Positions 52,241-64,000 are shown, counted from the stretch's first letter. The stretch is 64,000 nt of DNA from Edaphobacter acidisoli (GCF_014642855.1 NZ_BMJB01000001.1:1984001-2048000), one strand, 5' to 3'. Notes: a model not told the origin generated them from the sequence alone. Numbers and translations: made by a program.

Positions 52241-54133
52241 CTAAAAATGCCTAGCCAGCACTTGCTCCATCATCCGTGCCAGATGTGGTTTGGCTTTTTC
52301 GAGCGCAGCTTCTGCAGTTAGGCCATACTTCGCACGCAAAAAATCCACCTTGCCGTGTTCTATGAAAGCATCAGGCCAGCCGATACGCACCACAGGCGTC
52401 TGCAAGTCGAGCGAATTCAGAGTCTCCAGCACCGCTGAGCCGAACCCTCCTGCCAGCACATGATCTTCTAATGTAATCAGCAGGCGGCAGCGCCCACCGA
52501 AGTCCGCAACGCAGGCGCGGTCAATCGGTTTGGCAAAACGCGGATTTACCACGGCAGTCGAGAAGCCTTCCAAACGAAGCATCTCGGCCAGTCGAATGGC
52601 CTCAGGCAGCATCGCGCCAAGGCCGAAGATAGCAATGTCGTGGCCGTCGACGACGACTTCGGCCTTGCCGATCTCGAGCGCAACTAGCTTGTCCTTTAGC
52701 TTCACGCCTGGCCCCGTACCCCGCGGATAGCGGATAGCGCTTGGTCCCTCATGCAGCATTGCCGTGTACATCATGTCGGCCAATTCATCCTCATCCTTCG
52801 GAACCATATGGATGATATTCGGCACTCCACGCAGGTAGCTGATGTCGAACAGGCCATGGTGTGTCGGTCCGTCGTCCCCACTCAAGCCGCCGCGGTCCAT
52901 GCAGAAGACGACCGGTAGATTCTGCAGACATACATCATGCACAATGGGGTCGAACGCACGCTGGAGGAACGTCGAATAAATGGCACAGAAAGGCTTGTAG
53001 CCTTTGGTCGCCATACCTGCAGCGAAGATGACTGCGTGCTCCTCGGCGATGCCCACATCGAAATAACGAGTGGGGTGGTGCGGGCGGAAGAGATCAAGCG
53101 CCGTTCCATTGGGCATGGCCGCCGTAATCGCGACAACCTTCTCGTTTGAATCCGCAAGCTTGGTCAGACTCTCGGCGAAGACCTCCGAGTAAGTCTTCTG
53201 CCCGGCTGATTTCGTCTCGCCTGTTTCAGCATCATACGGTCCCAATCCGTGGAACTTCTTCTGCTTTTCTATTGCCGGCTGGAAGCCGCGTCCCTTCTGC
53301 GTAATTGCGTGCAAGATGACAGGCTTGTTTTGCGTTTTCAGGAACTTGAAAGTTTCAATCAGAAGAGGCAAATTGTGGCCATCAATAGGGCCAAAGTAGC
53401 TGAGGCCAAACTCCTCAAACAGCATGCCCGGGCCAATCAGGCCTTTGGCTGCTTCTTCAGCTTTGCGCGCAACGTGCCGCACAGCTTTGCCACCGAACTT
53501 TTCCAGTAGTCCGGCAGCCTTATCATGCAGGCTAGAAACCGTCTGGTTAGTAACGACCTTGTGGAAGTACTCGGCTATTGCACCTACGTTCTTATCGATC
53601 GACCATGCATTATCGTTGAGCACAATGATCATGCGACGCGTCTGTGCAGCGATGTTATTGAGCGCCTCAAACGAGATGCCGTTAGTAAACGCCGCATCTC
53701 CAGCGAGCGCGATAATGTTCTCGCTACCACCTGCCAGATCACGAGCAACGGCCATGCCCAGCGCAGCACTCAACGCAGTACCTGCATGCCCTGCGCCATA
53801 GCTATCGTGCTGGCTTTCAGTGCGGAGCATGAAGCCGTTCAGTCCCCCGGGCTGGCGAATAGTGTGAAAAAGCTTTTCGCGCCCTGTGAGCAACTTATGC
53901 ACATATGCCTGATGACTCACATCGAAGACAAAACTGTCCTTTGGAGTATCGAAGACATAGTGCATGGCAAGTGTTAATTCCACAACGCCCAGATTTGGCC
54001 CAATATGCCCGCCAGTCTTCGCTACGCCAACGATCAGACGCTCCCGTATCTCTTCGGCCAACGCAGTCAGTTCGGCGATGGTCAGGTTTTTTACATCAGC
54101 GGGGGAGTTGATTGTCTCAAGAATCTTGCTCAT
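52241..54133 (-). CDS. dxs: 1-deoxy-D-xylulose-5-phosphate synthase, divergent form
   Basis: A 630-residue thiamine-diphosphate enzyme that joins pyruvate and glyceraldehyde 3-phosphate in the first step of the MEP isoprenoid pathway. Domain order is standard: N-terminal ThDP domain (about 1-310), pyrimidine-binding domain (about 318-485, GIAEEHAVIFAAGMA with catalytic Glu, DRGGLSGDDGPTHHG) and transketolase C-terminal domain (about 500-625). Two positions differ from the usual enzyme: the diphosphate motif is GDAAFTNG (145-152) instead of GDG, and the loop normally DVGHQAYPHK is DVSHQAYVHK (71-80). Length and all other motifs suggest a working enzyme of a distinct clade. It follows the DegT aminotransferase gene by 159 bp. 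Confidence 0.9.
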   Translation of the reverse strand: MSKILETINSPADVKNLTIAELTALAEEIRERLIVGVAKTGGHIGPNLGVVELTLAMHYVFDTPKDSFVFDVSHQAYVHKLLTGREKLFHTIRQPGGLNGFMLRTESQHDSYGAGHAGTALSAALGMAVARDLAGGSENIIALAGDAAFTNGISFEALNNIAAQTRRMIIVLNDNAWSIDKNVGAIAEYFHKVVTNQTVSSLHDKAAGLLEKFGGKAVRHVARKAEEAAKGLIGPGMLFEEFGLSYFGPIDGHNLPLLIETFKFLKTQNKPVILHAITQKGRGFQPAIEKQKKFHGLGPYDAETGETKSAGQKTYSEVFAESLTKLADSNEKVVAITAAMPNGTALDLFRPHHPTRYFDVGIAEEHAVIFAAGMATKGYKPFCAIYSTFLQRAFDPIVHDVCLQNLPVVFCMDRGGLSGDDGPTHHGLFDISYLRGVPNIIHMVPKDEDELADMMYTAMLHEGPSAIRYPRGTGPGVKLKDKLVALEIGKAEVVVDGHDIAIFGLGAMLPEAIRLAEMLRLEGFSTAVVNPRFAKPIDRACVADFGGRCRLLITLEDHVLAGGFGSAVLETLNSLDLQTPVVRIGWPDAFIEHGKVDFLRAKYGLTAEAALEKAKPHLARMMEQVLARHF

Positions 54134-54292
54134 CCAGGCCTATTCCGCAGACCGCCGATTACATTCCGGACGTCTGCACGAACACCAACCGCAACGAAAA
54201 ATATCCACAATGCGGCATTGATAAGTATACCAACCCGGCAACGAGACGGCAGTTGCGTGACGGAGAGAACATGCAACCGACATCACATCGGA

Positions 54293-55462
54293 TCAGGCAT
54301 AGAAGGATGCCACCGCATCGACGACAGCTTCCTGCTCGTCCTCTCTAAGCTCTGGATACATCGGCAGAGCGAGCACCTCGTCTGCGGCAGCTTCGCTCTT
54401 CGGGAAGTCCCCTCGCTTATACCCAAGATCAACAAGGCTTGTTTGCAGATGCAGTGGGACCGGATAGTAGATCTCGCTGCCAATACGCCGATCTGTGAGG
54501 TACTTGCGCAGAGCGTCACGGCGTGGAGCGCGGATGACGTATTGATGGAAGACATGAGTAGCGCGCCGATCTGTGTATGGCAAGACCACCCCTTCTGCCA
54601 CATTTGCGGCAGCCAGTCCTGCCCGACTGAAGAGATCGTCATAGCGCACAGCGAGGTTACGGCGTTGCTGGTTCCAATGCGGAAGATAGCGCAGCTTCAC
54701 TTCAAGAATGGCCGCCTGGATTGAGTCTAGGCGTGAGTTCCATCCGACCTCGTCGTGATAATACCGTCTCCTCATGCCATGGGAACGAAGAACTCGAGCA
54801 CGCTCATCAATTGCACCTGAGAGCGTTGTGACTAGCCCTGCATCGCCCATCGCACTTAGGTTCTTGGTCGGGTAGAAGCTGAAGGCCGCTGCATCACCTA
54901 ATGCCCCTGCAGGCGTGTCGTTCCAGGTCGCGCCAAACGCCTGCGCAGCATCCTCAATCAACAGAAGATGATGGCGATATTTCAATTCAGTGAAAGCATT
55001 CCAGTCTGCACATTGGCCGTAGAGATGGACAGGCAAAACCGCCTTTACTTTCTGGGTAACAGGCGCTTTCTGCAAAATATCTTCAACCGCCTCCACCGAT
55101 AGGTTGAATGTCCTAGGGTCAATATCGGCAAGGATGGGCTGAGCTCCTACCCGGAGGATGGCGCTAACGGTGGCAAAAAAACTGAACGGCGTCGTTATAA
55201 CCGCATCGCCCGGCCCGATATTCGCGGCAAACAACGCAAGCCAAAGAGCATCGGTACCGCTGGCGCAACCGATGGCATGAGGGGCATTGCACGCTGTCGC
55301 GGCTGCGGCTTCAAAGCTTTCAACCTGCGGTCCCAGAATGAACTGCTGCGAATCACACACAGATTCAATGGCCGCAAGCACCTCGTCGCGGATCGAAGCA
55401 AACTGGCGACTGAAGTCCAGCATCGGAATCGGGGCTGCGCTACGGACAGGCACGTCTTGCAT
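54293..55462 (-). CDS. DegT/DnrJ/EryC1/StrS-family aminotransferase
   Basis: A 389-residue PLP enzyme of the sugar-nucleotide aminotransferase family, which makes amino sugars for surface polysaccharides. Motifs: FILGPQVESFE, GCASGTDALWLAL, FSFFATVSAILRVGAQPILADID (in part), IEDAAQAFGA (Asp 171) and SFYPTKNLSAMGDAG with the PLP lysine at about 200. No glycosyltransferases or nucleotide-sugar enzymes are adjacent, so its substrate is unknown. The ATG at 55462 lacks a clear Shine-Dalgarno. It is divergent from hfq. Confidence 0.92.
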   Translation of the reverse strand: MQDVPVRSAAPIPMLDFSRQFASIRDEVLAAIESVCDSQQFILGPQVESFEAAAATACNAPHAIGCASGTDALWLALFAANIGPGDAVITTPFSFFATVSAILRVGAQPILADIDPRTFNLSVEAVEDILQKAPVTQKVKAVLPVHLYGQCADWNAFTELKYRHHLLLIEDAAQAFGATWNDTPAGALGDAAAFSFYPTKNLSAMGDAGLVTTLSGAIDERARVLRSHGMRRRYYHDEVGWNSRLDSIQAAILEVKLRYLPHWNQQRRNLAVRYDDLFSRAGLAAANVAEGVVLPYTDRRATHVFHQYVIRAPRRDALRKYLTDRRIGSEIYYPVPLHLQTSLVDLGYKRGDFPKSEAAADEVLALPMYPELREDEQEAVVDAVASFYA

Positions 55463-55728
55463 GGTATATCGTGAAAGGCCAGAGCGGAGTGCTGCTTTTA
55501 GATGGAAAGCTGCGTCTAAGACTTAATCGAAGCGTCTAATATGAAAGATGGCTCTTCGGTAGCCTTCCAACCTGAGCTCAGGTTGATAAATCGAACGAAT
55601 GGTCGTATTGTTGGAGTCTTGGCTTCAAATCGCGCTCTCTGTCGCGGACTGGAGCTGCAACTGAAGTAGATGGATTACGGCAAGACCTTTTATTTTGAAG
55701 GACTTTATTAGCTAAGGAGATCGGCACC
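55463..55728. other. divergent intergenic region, aminotransferase and hfq
   Basis: 266 bp with AT-richer composition on the hfq side (TTTTATTTTGAAGGACTTTATTAG near 55688-55711, quoted to show the trend only in part). Promoters for both genes must lie here, but I cannot assign -35/-10 pairs with confidence. No gene or structured RNA seen. Confidence 0.35.
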
Positions 55729-56049
55729 ATGGATTCAAAGCCGGCACAGAACATTCAGGACACTTTTCTCAACACCGTTAGAAAAGATAAGAGTCCGATC
55801 ACGATCTACCTCGTCAGTGGAGTCAAGCTGACTGGAAAGATCCGGTCGTTCGATAAGTATTCGGTACTGCTCGAGAACAACAGCCAAGAGCAACTCATCT
55901 TCAAACATGCGATCTCGACCGTAGTGAGTGGACGTGGAGCAATGCACGTGGATGCCCGCCCGGATACGCGCGTAAATGTCTCTCATCCGATAGCGACTTC
56001 TGCGAATGCCTCGGCGCCTCAGGAAGCTACGGGGACGCAAGGCCGCTAA
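55729..56049 (+). CDS. hfq: RNA chaperone Hfq
   Basis: A 106-residue Sm-like protein. The core (residues 8-70) has [38 protein letters not shown] and the Sm2 motif FKHAISTV (usually YKHAIST). Hexamers bind A- and U-rich RNA and pair small RNAs with messages. The C-terminal about 35 residues are a flexible Ala/Thr-rich tail. The ATG follows CTAAGGAGATCGGCACC, a strong Shine-Dalgarno. hflX follows and overlaps, the same gene pair as in E. coli. Confidence 0.95.
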   Translation: MDSKPAQNIQDTFLNTVRKDKSPITIYLVSGVKLTGKIRSFDKYSVLLENNSQEQLIFKHAISTVVSGRGAMHVDARPDTRVNVSHPIATSANASAPQEATGTQGR

Positions 56050-57517
56050 GCGCTTGGTCGGTGATCAAAAAAAATCAGTGCAGGCGCCCGGACGCAAACT
56101 AAGTCTGCTTTCTGCGCAGACAACAGATGTAGTGTCTGTGCAGAAAGCGAAAGCACTGCGAGCGCACGCCGAACGGGCAGTATTGGTCGCCGTCGAGTTC
56201 ACTGGCGAGCGGCGCAAGCTGACCGCGATCGCAAAGCAGGCACGAAATTCTGCGAAGTTATCTGAGAGTGCGCCGAATGACGAAGCTGTTTCTTCGCAGC
56301 CTGACCTCGATCTGGACTTCTCGGCTTCCATTGCGGAGTTTGAGGAGTTAGCACGCAGTGCAGGCGCCGAAGTCGCCGCCACGCTTGTACAGAAGCGTGC
56401 CAGGCCCGATGCAGCCACACTGGTTGGTCAAGGCAAACTCGACGAGATACATGGTGTGGCGGCATCTGCCAATGCTGACCTAGTCCTCTTCGATCACGAC
56501 CTAACCCCATCGCAGCTTCGCAACCTTGAGGCTAGGCTTCCCTGTCGCGTCATCGACCGCACGCAACTGATTCTGGATATCTTTGCTCGGCACGCTCGTA
56601 CCCGCGAAGGTCACTTGCAGGTCGAACTGGCACAACTGGAGTATCAGTTGCCGCGACTCGCGGGCCGAGGAAAGGCGATGAGCCAATTGGGCGGCGGTAT
56701 CGGCACGCGTGGTCCTGGGGAAACCAAACTCGAAACCGACCGTAGAAAGATACATCTGCGTATCGATCACGTGAAGCGGCAATTGGAGTCTGTTCGGCGT
56801 ATCCGGCGACAGCAACGTCAGAGGCGAGAAGCCGTCCCGGTACCTGTCATTGCCCTCGTCGGTTACACCAATGCAGGTAAAAGCACGCTATTTAACGCGC
56901 TCACTGCGGCTGGAGTACTCGAATCATCCCGGATGTTCGCTACGCTCGACCCGAAGCTTCGTCTGCTTCATCTGCCTTCGCGCCGCAAAGTGCTGCTCTC
57001 CGATACCGTAGGCTTCATTCGCAACCTGCCGCACACTCTCGTGACGAGCTTTCGCGCGACCCTTGAAGAAGTCGAACGCGCCGAATTGCTGTTGCACGTG
57101 CGCGACGCATCGAGTCTGATGCTGGCCGAGCAGAAGGCCCAGGTCGAGCGCGTGTTGAGCGAATTGGATGTTGCAACCAAACCCGCGATCGAGGTGCTAA
57201 ACAAGATTGATCTGGTGCAAGGAGAGGTGGTTGTGCCCGAAGGAGGCGCTGCAGTTTCGGCACTGAAGCAGACTGGACTCGGAGAATTACTCGCAGTCAT
57301 TGACCATGCCCTAGTCGCCGATCCATTAGTCGAGGAAACCTTTCGACTGCCGCAGTCTGAAGGACGCGTGATGGCTGCCCTCGAAGCCGGAGCAGTCATT
57401 GAAGAGAAACGGTTTGAAGGCAACCTGGCATTTGTGCAGGTACGGGGACCTGCATCGCTACTGGGCCGCTATCGGCGGTTCCGGGACCGGGGACAGACGG
57501 AACAAACCAGCTCTTAA
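56006..57517 (+). CDS. hflX: ribosome-associated GTPase HflX
   Basis: A GTPase of up to 503 residues that splits stalled 70S ribosomes. The N-terminal HflX domain shows [27 protein letters not shown] and [21 protein letters not shown] (in part), with [11 protein letters not shown] and [19 protein letters not shown] following. The GTPase domain has GYTNAGKST (286-294), DTVGFI and NKID. The frame opens at ATG 56006, inside hfq, without a ribosome-binding site; the first about 45 residues are basic and not conserved, so an internal start (for example TTG 56054 or GTG 56078) is possible. Confidence 0.92.
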   Translation: MPRRLRKLRGRKAAKRLVGDQKKSVQAPGRKLSLLSAQTTDVVSVQKAKALRAHAERAVLVAVEFTGERRKLTAIAKQARNSAKLSESAPNDEAVSSQPDLDLDFSASIAEFEELARSAGAEVAATLVQKRARPDAATLVGQGKLDEIHGVAASANADLVLFDHDLTPSQLRNLEARLPCRVIDRTQLILDIFARHARTREGHLQVELAQLEYQLPRLAGRGKAMSQLGGGIGTRGPGETKLETDRRKIHLRIDHVKRQLESVRRIRRQQRQRREAVPVPVIALVGYTNAGKSTLFNALTAAGVLESSRMFATLDPKLRLLHLPSRRKVLLSDTVGFIRNLPHTLVTSFRATLEEVERAELLLHVRDASSLMLAEQKAQVERVLSELDVATKPAIEVLNKIDLVQGEVVVPEGGAAVSALKQTGLGELLAVIDHALVADPLVEETFRLPQSEGRVMAALEAGAVIEEKRFEGNLAFVQVRGPASLLGRYRRFRDRGQTEQTSS

Positions 57518-57856
57518 CTAGCATAGGCCGCCTGAAGGGGAGCGGAGGTGGTGTCCCCATTCACGCGACCTATGTGACCCAGAAATTAGGGTCCGGGTGG
57601 TAGTTGGATTATAGCGAAAATCCCCGAAAAGTCAAAGAAAAACGGCTTAGAAGAGCCTCCTGCGATGTGTTCGGAGATCGGCCACCATCGTCCGATTATC
57701 GAAGCGCCTTTGTTTGACACTCCCGCAAACGCTTTGCTAGAACTAGACGTACCGCAGACTTCAAGCCAGATCGCACGCGCGGACGTTTCACGAAGCATTA
57801 AGATGGTGTGAGACGCTGGCGACAGGACTATCTGAACGGCTTCGGCCACCCCATTC
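57518..57856. other. intergenic region between hflX and the atp operon
   Basis: 339 bp without a supported gene. A 90-codon minus-strand frame (57586-57858) has no ribosome-binding site and no family resemblance. The right half holds the probable atp promoter. No terminator with a T-run was identified after hflX. Confidence 0.4.
57714..57743 (+). promoter_or_regulatory. probable sigma70-type promoter of the atp operon
   Basis: TTGACA (57714-57719), an 18-bp spacer and TAGAAC (57738-57743). The -35 is perfect and the -10 matches four of six bases. Transcription would begin near 57750, about 107 bp before the first atp gene. Confidence 0.5.
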
Positions 57857-58324
57857 ATGGACGAGATACTGCATCAACTCGGCGAACTTGTGCTCGGCTC
57901 CGTGCCGACAATAGTTCTTTTTGTGCTGCTGACAGCAGCGTATAGCGTGCTAGTTCGACGGCCTCTCGATCGTGTGCTTGCCGAACGGCGCGCACGGACG
58001 CTTGGTGCAGTCGAACAGGCTCGTGGAGCCATGGCAACCGCCGAGGCTGAAACTTCAGCCTACGAGGAGAAACTCCGCAACGCCAAGCGCGAGATATTCG
58101 AGTCGCGTGAGCGGCGCAGGAAGCAGTGGAGTGATGAGCGAGAGGCCGCGCTCGCCGAGGTGCGCACACAGGCGCAGCAGCGTATCCAGACTGCCCGACA
58201 GGATATCGAACGCTCAACCGCCGACGCACGCTCCAGAATTGAAAGCGCCACTGGCGAGCTAAGCACGCTTGTGTTGAATGCCGTGCTTCCGGTTGAGCCC
58301 GTAGCGACGGAGGTGGCGCAGTGA
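57857..58324 (+). CDS. F-type ATP synthase, B'-type stalk subunit
   Basis: A 155-residue subunit: one N-terminal membrane helix (about residues 14-34, SVPTIVLFVLLTAAYSVLVR) followed by a long charged coiled coil (EQARGAMATAEAETSAYEEK onward). It matches the second, b'-like subunit found where the peripheral stalk is a b/b' heterodimer. It opens the operon and overlaps atpF by 4 bp (GTGA). The C-terminus is shorter than in many b subunits. Confidence 0.88.
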   Translation: MDEILHQLGELVLGSVPTIVLFVLLTAAYSVLVRRPLDRVLAERRARTLGAVEQARGAMATAEAETSAYEEKLRNAKREIFESRERRRKQWSDEREAALAEVRTQAQQRIQTARQDIERSTADARSRIESATGELSTLVLNAVLPVEPVATEVAQ

Positions 58325-59043
58325 CCCTAAAGACGATCAAGCGCATCTTCCCGGTGCTGGTAGTGGTCACGGTTTTATTCGCGCCGGTACGAGTAACATG
58401 GGCGCAGTCGGCGCAGCTCTCTAGCGTGACCAGTAGCGACCAAAGTTCTCCAGAGGCTCAATCTCCGGACAAGAACCAGCAGGAAGAAAATGAGAATGAG
58501 GCGTACCGGCACTCAGCTGCAGTACGCGCTCTCGGCGCGAAACTCGGCTTGAACGCAGAACAGGCCGCGACTGCCTTTACGCTGATAAACTTCGCACTGC
58601 TGGTAATCGGCGTAGGCTGGGTGCTACTGAAGACCTTGCCCAAGCTCTTCCGCGACCGCAGCAAGGCAATCCAGAAGCACCTGACTGACGCGCGCACGGC
58701 AACAGCTGAAGCAAGCGCAAGACTGACGAGTGTCGAGGCGCGGCTCGCTAAACTTGACAGTCAAATTGCAGAAATGCGCACGCAGGCCGAAAAAGACTCC
58801 GCACTTGACGAGCAACGCATCAAGGCGGCAGTCGAGGACGAGAAGAAGAAGATTCTTGAAGCCGCCGAGCAGGAGATCACCTCGGCAACATCGCAGGCTA
58901 GGCGCGAACTTCAGCAGTATGCAGCCGACCTCGCTATCGATCAGGCAGCGAAAAAGCTCGTCGTCACAGCGGAAACAGACCGCCTGCTGGTGCAAAACTT
59001 CGCCCGGCGCCTGACAGGTAACGCAAAGGAAGGGCAAAACTAA
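58321..59043 (+). CDS. atpF: F-type ATP synthase subunit b with N-terminal signal-like extension
   Basis: A 240-residue b subunit, well above the usual about 156. Residues 1-29 look like a cleavable signal peptide (hydrophobic VLVVVTVLFAPVRVTWAQS), then a Ser/Gln/Glu-rich hydrophilic stretch (30-85) that would be periplasmic, then the membrane helix (86-105, FTLINFALLVIGVGWVLLKT) and a coiled-coil stalk. The start codon is GTG, overlapping the previous gene by 4 bp; its stop overlaps atpH by one base. The extension is odd for this subunit. Confidence 0.9.
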   Translation: MTLKTIKRIFPVLVVVTVLFAPVRVTWAQSAQLSSVTSSDQSSPEAQSPDKNQQEENENEAYRHSAAVRALGAKLGLNAEQAATAFTLINFALLVIGVGWVLLKTLPKLFRDRSKAIQKHLTDARTATAEASARLTSVEARLAKLDSQIAEMRTQAEKDSALDEQRIKAAVEDEKKKILEAAEQEITSATSQARRELQQYAADLAIDQAAKKLVVTAETDRLLVQNFARRLTGNAKEGQN

Positions 59044-59582
59044 TGTCTGTCGTTGCTTTGCGGTATGCCCATGCGTTTGCTGACGTAACCAAATCGCGCC
59101 AGTTGGATATCCCGGCGATCGAGCAGCAACTGAATGATTTCAAGGACACGCTAGCCGGAAGCCAGGATCTGCGTGAAGTCCTGATGGATCCATCCATTGC
59201 GAGGACGCAGAAACTGAAGGTGCTGGATGCTATTGCCAAGCGGCTAGGAATGGCCTCCGAGACACGGAACTTCCTTGCGGTCATTATCGATCACCAGCGA
59301 CTGTCAGACCTTGGCGACATTCTCACCGAATATCACAGGATTGCCGATGAGCAGTCCGGCACAGTCGAGGCAGAAATTACAAGTGCCCGCAATCTGAGCC
59401 CCGCTGATAAAGCGGAGTTGGAGTCCCAGGTGGAGAGATTGGCTGGCGGTCGCGTTCGTACGACCTACCGCCAGGACGCAGCACTGCTGGGTGGCGCGGT
59501 AGTGCGCATCGGATCGACGGTGTACGACGGCTCAATCCGCGCACAGTTGCAGCAGTTGAAACAAAGGCTTGTGAGCGCGTAA
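59043..59582 (+). CDS. atpH: F-type ATP synthase delta subunit
   Basis: A 179-residue OSCP/delta subunit that links the peripheral stalk to the top of the catalytic head. Conserved features: LRYAHAFADVTKSRQLDIPA at the N-terminus and the C-terminal ITSARNLSPADKAELESQVE and LLGGAVVRIGSTVYDGSIRA. Its ATG shares one base with the atpF stop. A 59-bp gap with a purine-rich AGAAGGAAGAC leads to atpA. Confidence 0.95.
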   Translation: MSVVALRYAHAFADVTKSRQLDIPAIEQQLNDFKDTLAGSQDLREVLMDPSIARTQKLKVLDAIAKRLGMASETRNFLAVIIDHQRLSDLGDILTEYHRIADEQSGTVEAEITSARNLSPADKAELESQVERLAGGRVRTTYRQDAALLGGAVVRIGSTVYDGSIRAQLQQLKQRLVSA

Positions 59583-59632
59583 AGTTCCCCCGGAACGTCG
59601 CGGCAAATTTCGAGATAAAGAGAATTAGGTAG

Positions 59633-61186
<1,554 letters not shown>

Positions 61187-61189
61187 ACC

Positions 61190-62281
61190 ATGGCAAACGT
61201 ACTCGATCTACGGCGACGCATCCGCAGCGTGAAAAACACGCGGCAGATCACGAAGGCCATGAAGATGGTATCGGCGGCCAAGCTGCGCCGCGCTCAGGAG
61301 CGCGCCATGCAGGCGCGTCCATACGCGCAGATGCTGACCAGTGTACTTGAGTCACTTGTGCGCCGGACTGATCTCTTCAACGATGCTACCGGCGACGTGA
61401 TGCATCCTCTACTGGTCGAACGAGAAGAGAAGAACGTGCTCGTCGTAGTGATCGCTGGCGATAAAGGCTTTGCAGGCGCGTTCAACTCAAACATCGTGAA
61501 GGCGGCTCAGGGTTTCATAGATGAACGGCGAAAACTTGGCCAGAGCATCGACATCGAACCCATTGGGCGCAAGGCGCGCGAAACCTTCCGCAAGCGCTAT
61601 CCTGCTGCCGTCTACGAGCGCAAGGAAGAGCACTACGACAACGATCTGGCAACGCACATTGAGCACATTCGCCACCGCGCTGAACCGATTGAAGTGACAG
61701 GCGACCACCCAGGACTGCTCCAGAAGATCGAGTTCGACGAGGTCGCTGAGGTCAGCCGCTCTATTGTTGAGCGCTACACAGACTCGGAGATCGACGCTGT
61801 TTACTTGGTCTATAACGAATTCAAATCCGTCATATCGCAGCGCGTCGTAGTCGAAAAGCTACTTCCCATCCGCAAGCTCGGCTCGCATGAAATTACTGCA
61901 GCCGAAGAAATGACTGAGGAGCAGAAAGAAGCTGCAGCCCGTGCGGCGCAGACCTCTGGCGTAAGCGTCACGGCGCCAGAAGAGTCCGCACTCGATGCCG
62001 AAGCACGAAAGTTCGGCACGGCTGAGGTTGACTACATCTTCGGCGCGCAACCGGAGCGGCTGTTCCGTCACCTGATGCCGCGCTACGTTACGACGCAGAT
62101 CTTCCATGCGCTGCTGGAGAGCGTGGCCGCAGAGCACGCAGCGCGTATGACAGCAATGGATTCGGCCACGAACAATGCTGGAGAAATGATCGACGCGCTC
62201 TCGCTCACGATGAACCGTGTGAGACAGGCTGCGATTACGAAGGAAATTATCGAAATTGTGAGCGGCGCAGCCGCACTGTAA
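61190..62281 (+). CDS. atpG: F-type ATP synthase gamma subunit with acidic insert
   Basis: A 363-residue rotor subunit, about 75 residues longer than usual. The conserved N-terminal helix (RIRSVKNTRQITKAMKMVSA) and C-terminal helix (AARMTAMDSATNNAGEMIDA, then NRVRQAAITKEIIEIVSGAA) are intact. An Ala/Glu-rich insert lies at about 231-277 (ITAAEEMTEEQKEAAARAAQ onward), before the usual DYIFGAQPERLF, and smaller additions near 140-190. The insert falls in the globular foot or neck region; it may affect regulation. Confidence 0.94.
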   Translation: MANVLDLRRRIRSVKNTRQITKAMKMVSAAKLRRAQERAMQARPYAQMLTSVLESLVRRTDLFNDATGDVMHPLLVEREEKNVLVVVIAGDKGFAGAFNSNIVKAAQGFIDERRKLGQSIDIEPIGRKARETFRKRYPAAVYERKEEHYDNDLATHIEHIRHRAEPIEVTGDHPGLLQKIEFDEVAEVSRSIVERYTDSEIDAVYLVYNEFKSVISQRVVVEKLLPIRKLGSHEITAAEEMTEEQKEAAARAAQTSGVSVTAPEESALDAEARKFGTAEVDYIFGAQPERLFRHLMPRYVTTQIFHALLESVAAEHAARMTAMDSATNNAGEMIDALSLTMNRVRQAAITKEIIEIVSGAAAL

Positions 62282-63739
<1,458 letters not shown>

Positions 63740-63741
63740 CG

Positions 63742-64000
63742 ATGGCAGAGACGGCGACAGGCTCGGAGGTGTTGGCGGTGCGGCTGGTGACGCCGGACCG
63801 GGTGCTGCTGGATGCGACGGCGACGGCGGTGGAGTTGCCGGCGATGTCGGGGTACATCGAGGCGCTCTACGGGCACGCGCCCCTGCTCGCGGAACTCGGC
63901 GCGGGTGAGGTGCGGCTGCACGGCGGGACCTCGGGCGACCAGAAGTTCTTCGTTGCGTGGGGGTTCGTCGAGGTGCTGCCAGAGCGGGTGACGATCCTGG
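63742..64000 (+). CDS. atpC: F-type ATP synthase epsilon subunit (3' end beyond window)
   Basis: 86 codons are visible from the ATG at 63742, 2 bp after the atpD stop, and the frame is open at the right edge. The N-terminal beta-sandwich is recognisable: VRLVTPDRVLLDATATAVEL, then MSGYIEALYGHAPLLAELG, with GxxxxLxGHAPLxxxL as in AtpC. The C-terminal helical hairpin lies outside. Confidence 0.92.
   Translation, partial: MAETATGSEVLAVRLVTPDRVLLDATATAVELPAMSGYIEALYGHAPLLAELGAGEVRLHGGTSGDQKFFVAWGFVEVLPERVTIL

Noticed and set aside
57518..57620. tRNA or structured RNA between hflX and the atp operon
   Set aside because: No cloverleaf, anticodon or T-loop signature could be found on reading the sequence.
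57586..57858. 90-codon minus-strand frame upstream of the atp operon
   Set aside because: No Shine-Dalgarno, no recognisable family, and it covers the probable atp promoter.

Overview
The window looks like a chromosomal segment of an Acidobacteriota bacterium, most likely class Terriglobia (the Edaphobacter/Granulicella/Terriglobus type). The evidence is the combination of gene families: an Oar-like TonB-dependent receptor with an N-terminal carboxypeptidase-regulatory domain, several CRTAC1/ASPIC-UnbV beta-propeller proteins, PEP-CTERM proteins, a complex I with two NuoM subunits, and many short interspersed repeats of the CATCCTGAGCGAAG type. Coding DNA is GC-rich. No transposase, tRNA, rRNA or CRISPR array was seen.

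Layout. 1-6874 (minus): a tightly overlapping operon for exported beta-propeller proteins (TPR/FG-GAP/ASPIC lipoprotein, CRTAC1/UnbV protein, UnbU-like RnfD/NqrB membrane protein, second FG-GAP lipoprotein cut by the window edge). 7033-7242 (minus): a small unknown gene with a perfect Shine-Dalgarno. 7385-19689 (plus): nuoA-B-C-D-I-H-J-K-L-M-M-N, which lacks nuoE/F/G and has a second nuoM. 19800-22493 (minus): korAB, 2-oxoacid:ferredoxin oxidoreductase, a plausible source of reduced ferredoxin for that truncated complex I.

22764-33365: a probable murein-sugar uptake and salvage locus. It has a LacI-family regulator, a large TonB-dependent receptor behind a consensus promoter flanked by two matching palindromes, a BadF-type amino-sugar kinase, and one 1428-residue protein that joins a sodium/solute symporter, an AmiE-like serine hydrolase and a NamZ-like (DUF1343) exo-muramidase. 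The linker of that fusion is made of translated interspersed repeats. 33644-36133: phoU, a slipin and a SPOR-domain protein separated by repeats. 36134-36867: a nest of repeats. 36868-37455: a PEP-CTERM protein.

37804-50069 (minus): the division and cell wall cluster mraZ-rsmH-ftsL-ftsI-murE-murF-mraY-murD-ftsW-murG. It stops at murG and is flanked by two related, directly oriented repeat regions. mraZ is preceded by 10-bp-spaced TGG/GGG boxes that look like MraZ operators. 50506-55462 (minus): a second PEP-CTERM protein, a DUF2127 protein, dxs and a DegT-family aminotransferase. 55729-57517 (plus): hfq-hflX. 57857-64000 (plus): atpF'-atpF-atpH-atpA-atpG-atpD-atpC (last gene cut by the edge), without the a and c subunit genes.

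The strongest candidates for something undescribed are the symporter-amidase-muramidase fusion with its repeat-derived linker, the EFG-less two-NuoM complex I beside korAB, and the UnbU/UnbV/TPR-ASPIC operon.
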